DNA of 15,422 nucleotides from Spirochaetaceae bacterium (GCA_003452735.1 DMNL01000121.1:1-15422), one strand, 5' to 3'; counted from the first letter of the stretch, positions 5,454 to 13,973 are shown. The notes: generated by a model from the sequence alone, not told the origin. A program made the numbers and translations.

Positions 5454-7604
5454 TTATCTGGTTCTGGATTGACGCCGTTGAGCATAGGGTGGACTTTTGG
5501 GTTTCTTATTTATGGAAGCATCCTTGGAGTCATCCTTGGAGGCATCCCTGCGTATTGTTTCTTCGCTCCAAAAACCTTCTTTCCAGTTGAAGCGCGTAGT
5601 ATTGAGTAGCGAGCTGCCTTGATCCACCGCTCGTGCGATATCCCGATATAGGCCTTTGGATGGCTCTGCATTCGATAGATCGACAATGAAGCGCCTAAAT
5701 CCTTGCTTCTTAAGATTCGGCACCAAATCGGTAATAGAAAAAGGTCTTTCGGGAACAACCACAGAATAGTCGCGCTTTCCTATAAGTCTGAAAGTGTTGT
5801 TTTCGCGATCAATAAAATTAGCCTGGCCATATTTTTTCGACAAGTCTGCTCTTATTCTAAATAAATCGGGATATGCAAAAACTATGGGAGCAAAAAATTG
5901 AGCTGGAAGGTATTCTGTGAGCCTATAAAGATCTTGCCGAGAAATCTCGTATGGCGGAATAAAAGCCTGAACTCCCTGCTCGATATAATAAGCAAGCGCC
6001 CATTGATTAAATGTGTAGAGCCATGGGCCAGCAATCGAAATGACCTTTTTCCCTCTTAGCATCGAAAAATGCGCTTGATTGTTCACAATTACAAGTGAGA
6101 CACCCTTTTCGAGCCAATAATCGAGTTCAGCGGTAAGCCATGTGGAATCGGACTCGGCAAGATATGGATCGAGCCAGAGAATAAGCCTATCTCTTTTAAA
6201 AGGAAGGCTTTCCTCTTCGCGGCGCATGGTTTCTGCATTCAGTTTATTGAAAAGGATCATGGCCTTCTTGGGGCGAAAGGTCAGCGCGGCGTGCAGGTGA
6301 GCAACTTTACCCGCAAGGACATAGTTTCCAGGTTCGAACAAGGCCTCGAGTTTTCTACCATCGAGGCGTAAAAGCGCGGGGCGCGGAGCCGCATGGTTGC
6401 TCGGAAATTTATGAAACTTATCGAGATTCTTGGGCAGCACTGGCTTATAGTTCCGCGTCATACTGGCTGTTTGGATGAGGTATAGCTCATCGTTTTGCCG
6501 CCAGTCTCCATCCAATAGAAGGAGCATTCCATATACTTCGTATCGTATCGCTTGAATTTTAGCGGTTATGCGGCCTGAGTCGTCTTTTCGATGGATGCGT
6601 ACGGAATCTCGTTCAGCCAAGCCTTCGTAGCTGTTCAATAACGCCCAGCGCTTGCCATCGATGGTTCTGGCATCGCGAATCTTGCCAAGAGCAATGCCTG
6701 TGCCTCCAGACTGCTCGGGATGAATGTAGTCTTCGGACTTGCCAGATATGAAAAAGTTCGTTTTTCGGCGAGCAAAATCCGACTGAAGTATAGCCTTGGC
6801 CTTTAGTATGGCTCTTTCTCTATCTTTCTCGTAATTGTCTAGCATAAAGCGGTAGGCTGATACCACTGTGCCAACATATTCCGCAGATTTCATTCTACCT
6901 TCGATTTTGAAGGCATCCGCTCCCGCCGTGATTAGATCCGGAAGGTATTCTATAAGTTCAAGATCGTCGGGCGAAAAATAATAACCCTTACCTTTTTCGC
7001 TTTCGTAGAGCCTTCTGCATGCTTGTGTACATTGACCTCGATTCGCACTTTTGCCTCCCAGATAGCTCGAAAATAGACAAAGTCCCGAAGCGCTAACACA
7101 AAGCGCACCATGGACAAAGACCTCGAGCTCAAGACTCGTATACTGCCTTATCTGCCGAATCTCTTCGAGCGAAAGCTCGCGAGCGAGTACCGCTCTCTTA
7201 AAGCCCGCTCGCGAAAGCTGATTGCACCCTGCGGCCGAAGCGATATTCATCTGAGTCGATGCATGAAGCGGCAAAGAAGGAAAATAGTCATGTGCAATCT
7301 TTGCGACACCCGCATCTTGAACGATTATGCCGTCCGGTCCTACGGTAGCGAGATATTCTAGCAACTGATAGATGCGATCCGATTCGCGCTCTTCGAATAC
7401 GGTATTGACAGTCACATAGATCCGCCGCGAGCGATAATGGCATGCATATACTGCAGCCTCGAATTGGTTAAAGGCAAAATTCGTCGTACGCATACGAGCA
7501 TTGAAGGATCTTAAGCCAAGATAGACAGCATCTGCTCCTTCGCCAATAGCTGCGTCGAGCGCCTCTCGTGATCCTGCTGGCGCAAGCAATTCAACTTTCT
7601 TCAC
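5454..7604 (-). CDS. Peptidase U32-family protein, long form
   Basis: A protein of about 716 residues. It opens with KKVELLAPAGSREALDAAIGEGADAVYLG, the hallmark U32 N-terminus. The family signature EVFVHGALCVSASGLCLFS follows, and then NRGQCTQACR. The four Cys (about 169, 176, 192, 196) lie in the region where UbiU-type U32 proteins bind an Fe-S cluster. Characterised U32 members (RlhA, TrhP, UbiU/UbiV) act in RNA or ubiquinone hydroxylation rather than proteolysis. The length is nearer RlhA (two-part) than the 300-450 residue forms, so an RNA-hydroxylation role is the best guess. The GTG at 7604 is chosen because it aligns with the family start and has AAGGA just upstream; an ATG at 7661 is possible but lacks a Shine-Dalgarno. 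The C-terminus is a charged tail with a triple DASK-type repeat. Confidence 0.85.
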   Translation of the reverse strand: MKKVELLAPAGSREALDAAIGEGADAVYLGLRSFNARMRTTNFAFNQFEAAVYACHYRSRRIYVTVNTVFEERESDRIYQLLEYLATVGPDGIIVQDAGVAKIAHDYFPSLPLHASTQMNIASAAGCNQLSRAGFKRAVLARELSLEEIRQIRQYTSLELEVFVHGALCVSASGLCLFSSYLGGKSANRGQCTQACRRLYESEKGKGYYFSPDDLELIEYLPDLITAGADAFKIEGRMKSAEYVGTVVSAYRFMLDNYEKDRERAILKAKAILQSDFARRKTNFFISGKSEDYIHPEQSGGTGIALGKIRDARTIDGKRWALLNSYEGLAERDSVRIHRKDDSGRITAKIQAIRYEVYGMLLLLDGDWRQNDELYLIQTASMTRNYKPVLPKNLDKFHKFPSNHAAPRPALLRLDGRKLEALFEPGNYVLAGKVAHLHAALTFRPKKAMILFNKLNAETMRREEESLPFKRDRLILWLDPYLAESDSTWLTAELDYWLEKGVSLVIVNNQAHFSMLRGKKVISIAGPWLYTFNQWALAYYIEQGVQAFIPPYEISRQDLYRLTEYLPAQFFAPIVFAYPDLFRIRADLSKKYGQANFIDRENNTFRLIGKRDYSVVVPERPFSITDLVPNLKKQGFRRFIVDLSNAEPSKGLYRDIARAVDQGSSLLNTTRFNWKEGFWSEETIRRDASKDDSKDASINKKPKSPPYAQRRQSRTR
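5511..5546 (-). repeat. 3 x 12-bp in-frame tandem repeat in the U32 C-terminal tail
   Basis: Three units (5535-5546, 5523-5534, 5511-5522) encode DASK, DDSK and DASI. They lie in a hydrophilic, low-complexity tail outside the conserved U32 domains. Confidence 0.75.
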
Positions 7605-7688
7605 AGTATCCTTATAAGCTTTAATGGTGCTTTGGTGCAAGGAGATGAGATACACGGGCATAATAATGGAGCCAACTATGATATGGAT

Positions 7689-7694
7689 ATTATA
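7689..7694 (-). promoter_or_regulatory. Candidate -10 box of the U32 gene
   Basis: A perfect TATAAT lies on the minus strand about 28 bp upstream of the ATG at 7661 and 85 bp upstream of the preferred GTG. The 17-bp position upstream does not hold a good -35 hexamer. The position between divergent genes makes a promoter reasonable. Confidence 0.35.
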
Positions 7695-7763
7695 GGATTT
7701 TTATAAGCAGCAAGTGTAACGGCGCCATCGGCATAGCAGGGCATAACAGCGCTTGCCTTAATG

Positions 7764-7792
7764 TTGTATTTTATTCACTTTTCCTATATATT
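7764..7792 (+). promoter_or_regulatory. Candidate promoter of the EF-G gene
   Basis: TTGTAT (7764-7769) and TATATT (7787-7792) are separated by 17 bp, matching 3/6 and 5/6 of the consensus. Initiation near 7799 would give a leader of about 88 nt. That leader contains a 6-bp hairpin, CTTCCG (7827-7832) pairing with CGGAAG (7839-7844) across a 6-nt loop. Confidence 0.4.
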
Positions 7793-7886
7793 TTTATGGC
7801 CTGGTTTTTTGGGCTTTTCTTCTTGTCTTCCGGCCTTACGGAAGTTCCAAGAAACTACAATCCTTATATTTGCTCCGGGGCAATCC

Positions 7887-9911
7887 ATGGATTTGGAGAA
7901 AATACGCAATATTGGTATCATGGCGCATATCGATGCTGGCAAGACTACAACAACAGAACGTATGCTCTATTATTCTGGAAAAACATATAAAATAGGCGAA
8001 GTTGACAACGGCGAAGCTACAATGGACTGGATGGACCAGGAGCAAGAGCGTGGCATTACGATCCAGAGCGCAGCCACGACCACCTTTTGGCGCGATCATC
8101 AGATAAATATCATCGATACGCCAGGCCATGTGGACTTTACCGCTGAAGTCGAGCGCTCTCTCCGTGTACTCGATGGAGCTATAGCAGTGTTCTGCGCCGT
8201 GGGAGGTGTAGAGCCACAGTCCGAAACCGTCTGGCATCAAGCAGATCGATACCGCGTTCCGCGCATCGCATATATCAATAAAATGGACAGAGTCGGCGCC
8301 AATTTCGAAGCCGTTTTGAAGGACATGAGGACAAAACTCGGTGCTCATCCTGTGCCCTTGAATATCCCAATTGGGGCCGAGAGTTCTTTCGAAGGAGTCA
8401 TCGATCTCCTCGAAATGCAAGAGATATACTGGAGCGAAGATGGATCCGATATGACAAGATCGGATATTGCTCCCGAGCGCCAAGAAATGGCTCATCGATG
8501 GCGAGAAAATCTTCTTGATGCAGTCTCATCCCAGTCCGATCTCATAACAAAGCTCTATCTCGAAGGTGTCGCCATACCGAAAGAGACCTTAATAGCAGAA
8601 ATACGAAAAGCTTGCATCGCTCAGCACTTCATTCCAGTATTTGCCGGAGCTTCGCGCAGAAACATGGGCGTTCAATTTCTTCTCGATGCGATAGTCGATT
8701 TTCTGCCTGCTCCGGATGAAGTTGGTTCGATCAAAGCTTATCATGCTAAAAAAGAGCAGGAAATAGAAATTCCTTGTCAGATAAGCGGATATCCTCTTGG
8801 ACTTGTATTCAAGGTTCAATATGACCGCGAAGCCGGCGCCCTCTGCTATGTGCGCATGTATTCTGGGACGCTGCACAGCTCCTCAGTTGTATATAACAAC
8901 TCAAAAAAAAAGCGCGAGCGTATAACTAGGCTTTTACGCATGCACGCTAACAAAAGCGAGCCTATCGAATCGGTTAGCGCAGGCGATATTGCAGTATTTG
9001 TAGGGCTCAAATTGGCACAGACCGGCGACACTCTCGGCACCGAAGGTTATCCCGTACTTCTCGAAAAGATGCACTTTCCAGAACCTGTTATCTCGGTAGC
9101 AATCGAACCTAGAACGCTTTCCGACCGAGACAAACTAAAAGAAGCGCTCGATATTTTAGCTCGCGAGGATCCAACTTTCGCAGTCCATGAGGATGAAGAG
9201 ACCGGTCAGATCATTATTAGAGGAATGGGAGAATTACATCTCGATGTGCTTGTCACGCGCGTTATCCGAGAATTCAAGGTCCAAGCCAAGATCGGCAATC
9301 CACAGGTCACCTACAGAGAATCGATTTCGACTAAATATCGCCATAGCGAAAAATTCCACAAGATTATTGCTGGAAAAGAGAATACTGCAGGCCTAACGAT
9401 AGAAGTGGAACCGCTCCCAAGAGGAACCGGCAATCAGTATAAAAAACTTGTTCGCGCCCCAGATGTGCCTCAGGAAATTTTCGAAGCTATAGAACGAGGC
9501 ATAATGTCTGCCTTTTCTTCGGGCATTCAGTATGGATATCCAGCCGTAGACATAAGTGTTTCACTCATCGATATCGAATATAACGAGCTTAGCTCCACTG
9601 CCTTTGCCTTCGAGGCCTGCGCCAATATGGCCTATGATGCCGCATGTAGAGCAGCAAATCCCATTTTGCTCGAACCCATTATGAAAGTCGATATTCTGAC
9701 TCCAAAGGAATTCGTCGGAGAGGTTATGAGCCTTGTTTCTCAGCGCGGCGGACTTATCCATGGCACAGAGACAAAGATAGTAGCCGAGATAATACATGCC
9801 GAGGCTCCACTCGCCACTATGTTTGGCTTTACTACAAGCCTCAGATCCGTGAGCCAGGGTCGAGCTTCCTTTAGCATGGAATTCAGCCATTTCGAGCCTA
9901 AACGAGATTAA
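7887..9911 (+). CDS. Elongation factor G-family GTPase, likely the second (EF-G2-type) paralogue
   Basis: 674 residues from the ATG at 7887. The frame is open for 42 codons upstream, but those encode a hydrophobic stretch unlike any EF-G, and homology begins at [22 protein letters not shown]-motifs are complete: P-loop AHIDAGKTT (13-21), switch region with [13 protein letters not shown] (51-63), DTPGH (77-81), NKMD (131-134). Domains II-V follow, including [11 protein letters not shown] and a final [22 protein letters not shown]. In domain IV the usual GGRGQYG loop is replaced by AGKENTAGL (about 495-503), and the tip His that is essential for translocation in E. coli (H583) aligns with Asn566. 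Spirochaetes are known to carry two EF-Gs, one for translocation and one for ribosome recycling. These changes suggest the recycling-type or another specialised form. The Shine-Dalgarno is weak (CGGGG, 6 nt). Confidence 0.9.
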   Translation: MDLEKIRNIGIMAHIDAGKTTTTERMLYYSGKTYKIGEVDNGEATMDWMDQEQERGITIQSAATTTFWRDHQINIIDTPGHVDFTAEVERSLRVLDGAIAVFCAVGGVEPQSETVWHQADRYRVPRIAYINKMDRVGANFEAVLKDMRTKLGAHPVPLNIPIGAESSFEGVIDLLEMQEIYWSEDGSDMTRSDIAPERQEMAHRWRENLLDAVSSQSDLITKLYLEGVAIPKETLIAEIRKACIAQHFIPVFAGASRRNMGVQFLLDAIVDFLPAPDEVGSIKAYHAKKEQEIEIPCQISGYPLGLVFKVQYDREAGALCYVRMYSGTLHSSSVVYNNSKKKRERITRLLRMHANKSEPIESVSAGDIAVFVGLKLAQTGDTLGTEGYPVLLEKMHFPEPVISVAIEPRTLSDRDKLKEALDILAREDPTFAVHEDEETGQIIIRGMGELHLDVLVTRVIREFKVQAKIGNPQVTYRESISTKYRHSEKFHKIIAGKENTAGLTIEVEPLPRGTGNQYKKLVRAPDVPQEIFEAIERGIMSAFSSGIQYGYPAVDISVSLIDIEYNELSSTAFAFEACANMAYDAACRAANPILLEPIMKVDILTPKEFVGEVMSLVSQRGGLIHGTETKIVAEIIHAEAPLATMFGFTTSLRSVSQGRASFSMEFSHFEPKRD

Positions 9912-10000
9912 TTGGCAATAATCCCAACAAAATAACATTTGCCTCAAAAGTTGAAGCAGCCGAGCTTTCTGTTCACGTCTTCTCTTGGAGGAGGCACGAT

Positions 10001-10690
10001 ATGCTTTTCTGGCAAATTTCACAGATTCCTGCTATGGCAATGAGTTTAGTCACTGCCATGCTTCCGCTTCAAACGAGCGAATCGAGCTGCGGCTATGCGG
10101 TTGCAGCGGCCTTGATCAACATTATGCGGACTAGTGTTTTCTTGGCAGGCTTGGAAGATTTAGAGAGAGAAAAACACAAAAATCCATGTATGCCAGCATT
10201 CGAAAATGATAAAACTCTATCCCGAAACTATGGGAAAATACCGCCAATTTCGCTGGCCGATATCAAGGCCATTATTGCTGATCATGGAATCGATTCAATG
10301 GTGTTTAAGTTTTCGCCTGAAGCTTTGCATGAGCTCGTAAAATCTATAAATGCTCCTCTGATCCTTCATGTCCGTGGCCAGTTTTCTCACTTTGTCATCA
10401 TTATCGATATTAAATCCGATTCAAAATTGGAGGCCGAAACCGATGTTGAATCAGATACTGAAGCCGATACAGAATCGGCAGGAATCCTCCTTTTCGATCC
10501 ATCCTGCGGATTGGTGCTGCTGAGTGAATTTAGACTTAAGAATCTAGTTTCGGGGTATTGTCTTCTTCCAATAAGATATGCTTGTAAACAAGGAGAAAAG
10601 CCCGTAGGCCTCGAAGACTTTGAGACAAGCCTTTCTTATCTGAAGACCTTATTATGGAATGTATTCCGGACTCTATATTGTAAAGAATAA
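10001..10690 (+). CDS. C39-like papain-fold cysteine peptidase
   Basis: A 229-residue protein. A hydrophobic N-terminus leads into LPLQTSESSCGYAVAAALI, in which Gln24 and Cys30 match the oxyanion Gln and nucleophile of the C39 (bacteriocin-leader) peptidase fold. QFSHFVIII supplies His130, and LLFDPSCG supplies Asp166, completing a Cys/His/Asp triad. C39 domains usually sit on ABC exporters; here it stands alone, so its substrate and any export role are unknown. The N-terminal hydrophobic stretch is only about 20 residues and runs into the active-site Gln, so it is a poor signal peptide. The loop between His and Asp is enlarged by an acidic repeat. A strong Shine-Dalgarno (GGAGGAGG, 9987-9994) fixes the start. 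It lies 89 bp after EF-G on the same strand with no clear terminator, so co-transcription is possible. Confidence 0.7.
   Translation: MLFWQISQIPAMAMSLVTAMLPLQTSESSCGYAVAAALINIMRTSVFLAGLEDLEREKHKNPCMPAFENDKTLSRNYGKIPPISLADIKAIIADHGIDSMVFKFSPEALHELVKSINAPLILHVRGQFSHFVIIIDIKSDSKLEAETDVESDTEADTESAGILLFDPSCGLVLLSEFRLKNLVSGYCLLPIRYACKQGEKPVGLEDFETSLSYLKTLLWNVFRTLYCKE
10442..10477 (+). repeat. 3 x 12-bp degenerate in-frame repeat in the C39-like gene
   Basis: Units 10442-10453, 10454-10465 and 10466-10477 encode DVES, DTEA and DTES. They form an acidic insert between the catalytic His and Asp. Confidence 0.7.
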
Positions 10691-10692
10691 AA

Positions 10693-11367
10693 CTAGAAAC
10701 AGGAAAGCACAAAGGCTCCAATTAAGACCTCAAGATCGAAAAGTTCCCTGTGCTCTGGTATGTTTTCGATATTCCTCAACTGAAGCTCGATTTCGCCAAT
10801 GTACCAGAAGAAAAGACCAAATTTTGGATCGATACGGAATGCATATTCTAGAAAATCATTCGCCTTTCCAAGAGATCCAAACAGCAGAGATGGGATTTGA
10901 CGCGCAATTCCTACGAAGGTACGAAAAGCCGAGACAATACGAAAATCCCTATATTCTTCGATGAATCGGGCAAGATCTCCAAGCAGTTCTTCTTGAGTGG
11001 TATTCTGGCTTCCATCGGCCCAGGTCTTATTTATTAAGAGTGTCATGTTTTCTCGGAATACACGCAAAAGATGAAAGACTCGAATTAAGCGCTGATCTTC
11101 CGTGCAGTCAATATAGAAACTGAATTCTCCGGGGTTTCCTAAAAGATTGGCTAGAGCGAGTGCGGATTTCTTTCGTTCTTGGCCTGTGGACTTTACCATA
11201 GATTCGAAAAGCTCAAAAACTTTTTTCTCGGATCCGGTTACGAGAGTGTCCACTCTGGCGGAATCGACAAAATCCATGGCAATACCATGACGAAAAGGCA
11301 TGAAATGGTCAAGGGGGATAGGAGAAGATCTAATCTGTCGCTTAATACCCCATTCATCCAGTTGCAT
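10693..11367 (-). CDS. Hypothetical protein with a TPR-like helical segment
   Basis: About 224 residues if it starts at the ATG at 11367. The frame is open to a TTG at 11403, and other in-frame ATGs lie at 11301 and 11277. No candidate has a Shine-Dalgarno, so the start is unsettled. Codon choice looks like that of neighbouring genes across its length, and no other frame explains this 700-bp interval. The protein is mostly helical. Its best-defined part (near the C-terminus) reads LLFGSLGKANDFLEYAFRID followed by a PKFGLFFWYIGEIELQ helix, the pattern of a tetratricopeptide unit. There is no signal peptide or catalytic motif. A TPR-type scaffold or partner protein is the most that can be said. 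It is tail-to-tail with the C39-like gene (2-bp gap) and head-to-head with the DUF4954 gene. Confidence 0.65.
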   Translation of the reverse strand: MQLDEWGIKRQIRSSPIPLDHFMPFRHGIAMDFVDSARVDTLVTGSEKKVFELFESMVKSTGQERKKSALALANLLGNPGEFSFYIDCTEDQRLIRVFHLLRVFRENMTLLINKTWADGSQNTTQEELLGDLARFIEEYRDFRIVSAFRTFVGIARQIPSLLFGSLGKANDFLEYAFRIDPKFGLFFWYIGEIELQLRNIENIPEHRELFDLEVLIGAFVLSCF

Positions 11368-11390
11368 GGAAACAAAGAGTATTTCATACT
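11362..11390 (+). promoter_or_regulatory. Candidate promoter of the DUF4954 gene
   Basis: TTGCAT (11362-11367) and CATACT (11385-11390) are 17 bp apart, matching 3/6 and 4/6 of the consensus. The predicted initiation point falls on or next to the ATG at 11397, and no Shine-Dalgarno precedes that ATG. Weak evidence on its own. Confidence 0.28.
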
Positions 11391-11396
11391 TGTAGC

Positions 11397-13973
11397 ATGG
11401 CAAACGATATTAAGATTCTCGAAAACACAAGAGTGGGAGAAGGATTTGTTCCATCTCGATATCTTCGCCCTGGCGAAAATGAATACTATCTACGCGATGA
11501 ACAACTTAGAAGCCTAGGCAAGGAGCCTTTATCTTTCAGGCCGCTTTCAGCAAGCGAATTAGAAGTTCTTGTGAGAAACAATAACACCTGCAGGGATTGG
11601 TCTTTGTTTCTTGTGCGAGATCCGTTCCATCCTGAGCTTTTGAGAAACAACATATTCTTCGGACTTGTACGCATATCCCGCCTTGAACCCGCTACTTTGG
11701 AGCACCATGATTTCTCTACCACAACCGGAATTTACAATTCGCTGGTCATAGCCTGCGACATCGGAGATAACTGTGCCATTTCGGATTGTGCTTATCTTTC
11801 TCACTACATCATCGACGATCACTGTATTCTCATCAACAATGCGGAATTGCAGGTCTCCAATCATGCAAAGTTCGGAAATGGTATTGTCATGGAGAGCGAA
11901 GAGGAGTCGGTTCGCATAACGCTCGATGTTATGAATGAGAACGGCGGCCGCTGGATTTATCCATTCAATGGCATGCTTCCTGCGGATGCCTGGCTTTGGG
12001 CTAAATTTCGCGACAGAGATGCCCTTATGGAGCGCTTTGCTGAGATGACCAACACAAAATTCGATCGCAGACTCGGCCGATACGGAATCATAGGTCGCGA
12101 CAGCGTACTCAAGCACAATCGCATAATCAAAGACGTATGCATTGGAGAAAGCGCTTATATAAAAGGCTCGAACAAGCTGAAAAATCTCACAATTAATTCC
12201 AAAACCGAAGCACCTACGCAGATTGGTGAAGGTGTAGAGCTTGTAAATGGCATTTTGGGCTATGGCTGCCGTGTCTTTTACGGCTGCAAGGCAGTGCGAT
12301 TTGTCATGTGCGATAATTCAGCCTTGAAATATGGAGCCAGACTAATTCACTCTGTCCTTGGTGAAAATAGCACCGTATCCTGCTGCGAGATTCTAAATAA
12401 CCTGATTTTTCCAGCCCACGAGCAGCACCATAACACAAGCTTCTTGATCGCAAGTCTCATAAAAGGTCAATCCAACCTCGCCGCCGGTGCCACAATTGGA
12501 TCGAATCACAATTCGCGGGCTCCGGATGGGGAAATAGAAGCAGGGCGAGGTTTTTGGCCTGGCCTCTGCACCTCAGTGAAACATTCATCGCGTTTCGCTT
12601 CATTCTGCCTTCTTTCAAAAAGTGACTACAAGCATGAACTCGATATTCGTTTCCCCTTCTGCCTTGTAGACAACGACGAAACCAATGGCAGGCTCATGTT
12701 GGCTCCAGCTTGGTGGTGGCATTCTAACACATACGCACTAATGAGAAATGAAAAGAAATTCAAAGAGCGCGATAAGAGAATCGATAAGCGCATCCAGTTC
12801 ATATATTCTCCATTTGCCCCAGACACGATGACAGAGATTCTTGCAAGCCTTGCTATTCTTGAATACGCTACCGGAAAAGCAGCCATAGAATGGCTCGCCA
12901 ATAATGAGGATAATCGAAGATTATTTGGCAACAAAATTTTGGATCTTGTAAACGAACTCGGATTACACATAAGCCAAAAAATCGAAGCTGAAAACACCAA
13001 AAAAAGGAGCAATGAGTCCGCACAAAGGCCTTATCTGGAGAATCTTGATATTCATAACCCAAATAATACTGGCATTCGCAAGCTAGGCGCTCTCATCCTT
13101 GCTGGACAAAATGATCCTCTTCCTTTTGAAGTATATGTAAAAGGCTTTGAAAATTCCGCAAGGCAACAAATCGTTCTTAAGCCTTGCAGAGCAAGAGCCT
13201 CCTATAGAGAAATATTGCTCTGGTTTTCGGTTACGACGCTCCTGCCTACCCTTTTAACGGAACTAGACAAGATAGATGATTTTGCTGAACCAGATGAAAT
13301 ATTTGAGAGGATATCGCTATGCATCGGGCTGGAAAGCAAGGAACTCGGGGAACGGAAGAATTGCCAACATAAAGCTGAACTCCAAGAGCCTCCGGAAATT
13401 GAATGGGATAACATGGGAGGTTTTCTTGTCCAGCATTCCAAGCTCGAAGATCTGATCGAGCGCATCGAAACAGGTAGCATCCAGAGCTGGGACGAGCTTC
13501 ACTGCGAGTACCAAAGACTCTCCTTAGAGTATGAAAAAGATGCTCGAGTTTTTGCTTGGGCTATTCTTGGATACTTGAGCCTTGATCCCGAAAAGGCAAG
13601 TGCGGTTAATGTCGCTATTGCTAGAAGAGATGCATCGGATTTAGAGGCATCGAATTTAGATGCATCGGATTTAGAAGAGCGATGGCCAAAACCTACTCTC
13701 TCTCAGCTTATTTCAAGCCTCGAAGAAGCCAAGGAACTTTCATGCACTATAGCCCAGCGCGTCTATGCTACTCGGGCAAAGGATTGGACGAATCCTTTCA
13801 GAAAGACAACTTTCCGGAATGAGAACGAACAACTCGCTGTCTATGGTCGCATAGAAGAAAACGCTGCCATAAAGGCTGTCTATCATGAGATGGAAGATAT
13901 ACGGCATGAGATAGACCGACTTACTAATAGACTCCAAGCAAGCGTTCCAAAAGTTCCTCATCCACAAGATTAG
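11397..13973 (+). CDS. DUF4954-family left-handed beta-helix protein
   Basis: An 858-residue protein recognised as DUF4954-like. After about 45 N-terminal residues comes the family start (SFRPLSASELEVLV). A long region of hexapeptide-like turns follows (about 110-430; for example IGDNCAISDCAYLSHYIIDD and IGEGVELVNGILGYGCRVFYG), which should fold as a left-handed beta-helix related to sugar-nucleotide and acyl transferases. Conserved-looking polar motifs sit in it: EQHHNTSF (342-349), GSNHNSRAPDGE (368-379) and AWWWHSN (438-444). These could form an active or metal site, but no reaction is known to me. The remaining 400 residues are helical and charged, with a coiled end (about 820-850). No signal peptide. 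The start lacks a Shine-Dalgarno. The 3' end overlaps hutU by 50 bp on the opposite strand. Confidence 0.8.
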   Translation: MANDIKILENTRVGEGFVPSRYLRPGENEYYLRDEQLRSLGKEPLSFRPLSASELEVLVRNNNTCRDWSLFLVRDPFHPELLRNNIFFGLVRISRLEPATLEHHDFSTTTGIYNSLVIACDIGDNCAISDCAYLSHYIIDDHCILINNAELQVSNHAKFGNGIVMESEEESVRITLDVMNENGGRWIYPFNGMLPADAWLWAKFRDRDALMERFAEMTNTKFDRRLGRYGIIGRDSVLKHNRIIKDVCIGESAYIKGSNKLKNLTINSKTEAPTQIGEGVELVNGILGYGCRVFYGCKAVRFVMCDNSALKYGARLIHSVLGENSTVSCCEILNNLIFPAHEQHHNTSFLIASLIKGQSNLAAGATIGSNHNSRAPDGEIEAGRGFWPGLCTSVKHSSRFASFCLLSKSDYKHELDIRFPFCLVDNDETNGRLMLAPAWWWHSNTYALMRNEKKFKERDKRIDKRIQFIYSPFAPDTMTEILASLAILEYATGKAAIEWLANNEDNRRLFGNKILDLVNELGLHISQKIEAENTKKRSNESAQRPYLENLDIHNPNNTGIRKLGALILAGQNDPLPFEVYVKGFENSARQQIVLKPCRARASYREILLWFSVTTLLPTLLTELDKIDDFAEPDEIFERISLCIGLESKELGERKNCQHKAELQEPPEIEWDNMGGFLVQHSKLEDLIERIETGSIQSWDELHCEYQRLSLEYEKDARVFAWAILGYLSLDPEKASAVNVAIARRDASDLEASNLDASDLEERWPKPTLSQLISSLEEAKELSCTIAQRVYATRAKDWTNPFRKTTFRNENEQLAVYGRIEENAAIKAVYHEMEDIRHEIDRLTNRLQASVPKVPHPQD
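13632..13676 (+). repeat. 3 x 15-bp in-frame tandem repeat in the DUF4954 gene
   Basis: Units 13632-13646, 13647-13661 and 13662-13676 (GCATCGGATTTAGAG and near-copies) encode ASDLE, ASNLD and ASDLE. They lie in a charged C-terminal linker (about residues 746-760). Copies differ at 2-3 positions. Confidence 0.85.

Noticed and set aside
7761..7886. In-frame 42-codon extension before the EF-G start, rich in hydrophobic residues and resembling a lipoprotein signal (GFSSC).
   Set aside because: EF-G is cytosolic and homology begins exactly at the Met at 7887. The region also contains the likely promoter, so it is read as untranslated.
7836..8495. Minus-strand open frame of 219 codons opposite the EF-G G-domain.
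   Set aside because: The plus strand encodes a fully conserved EF-G here. The antisense peptide is not recognisable.
13632..13676. Pentapeptide-repeat (DNA-mimic) domain in the DUF4954 protein.
   Set aside because: Only three units match the consensus. A stable quadrilateral helix needs many more, so it is treated as a linker repeat.
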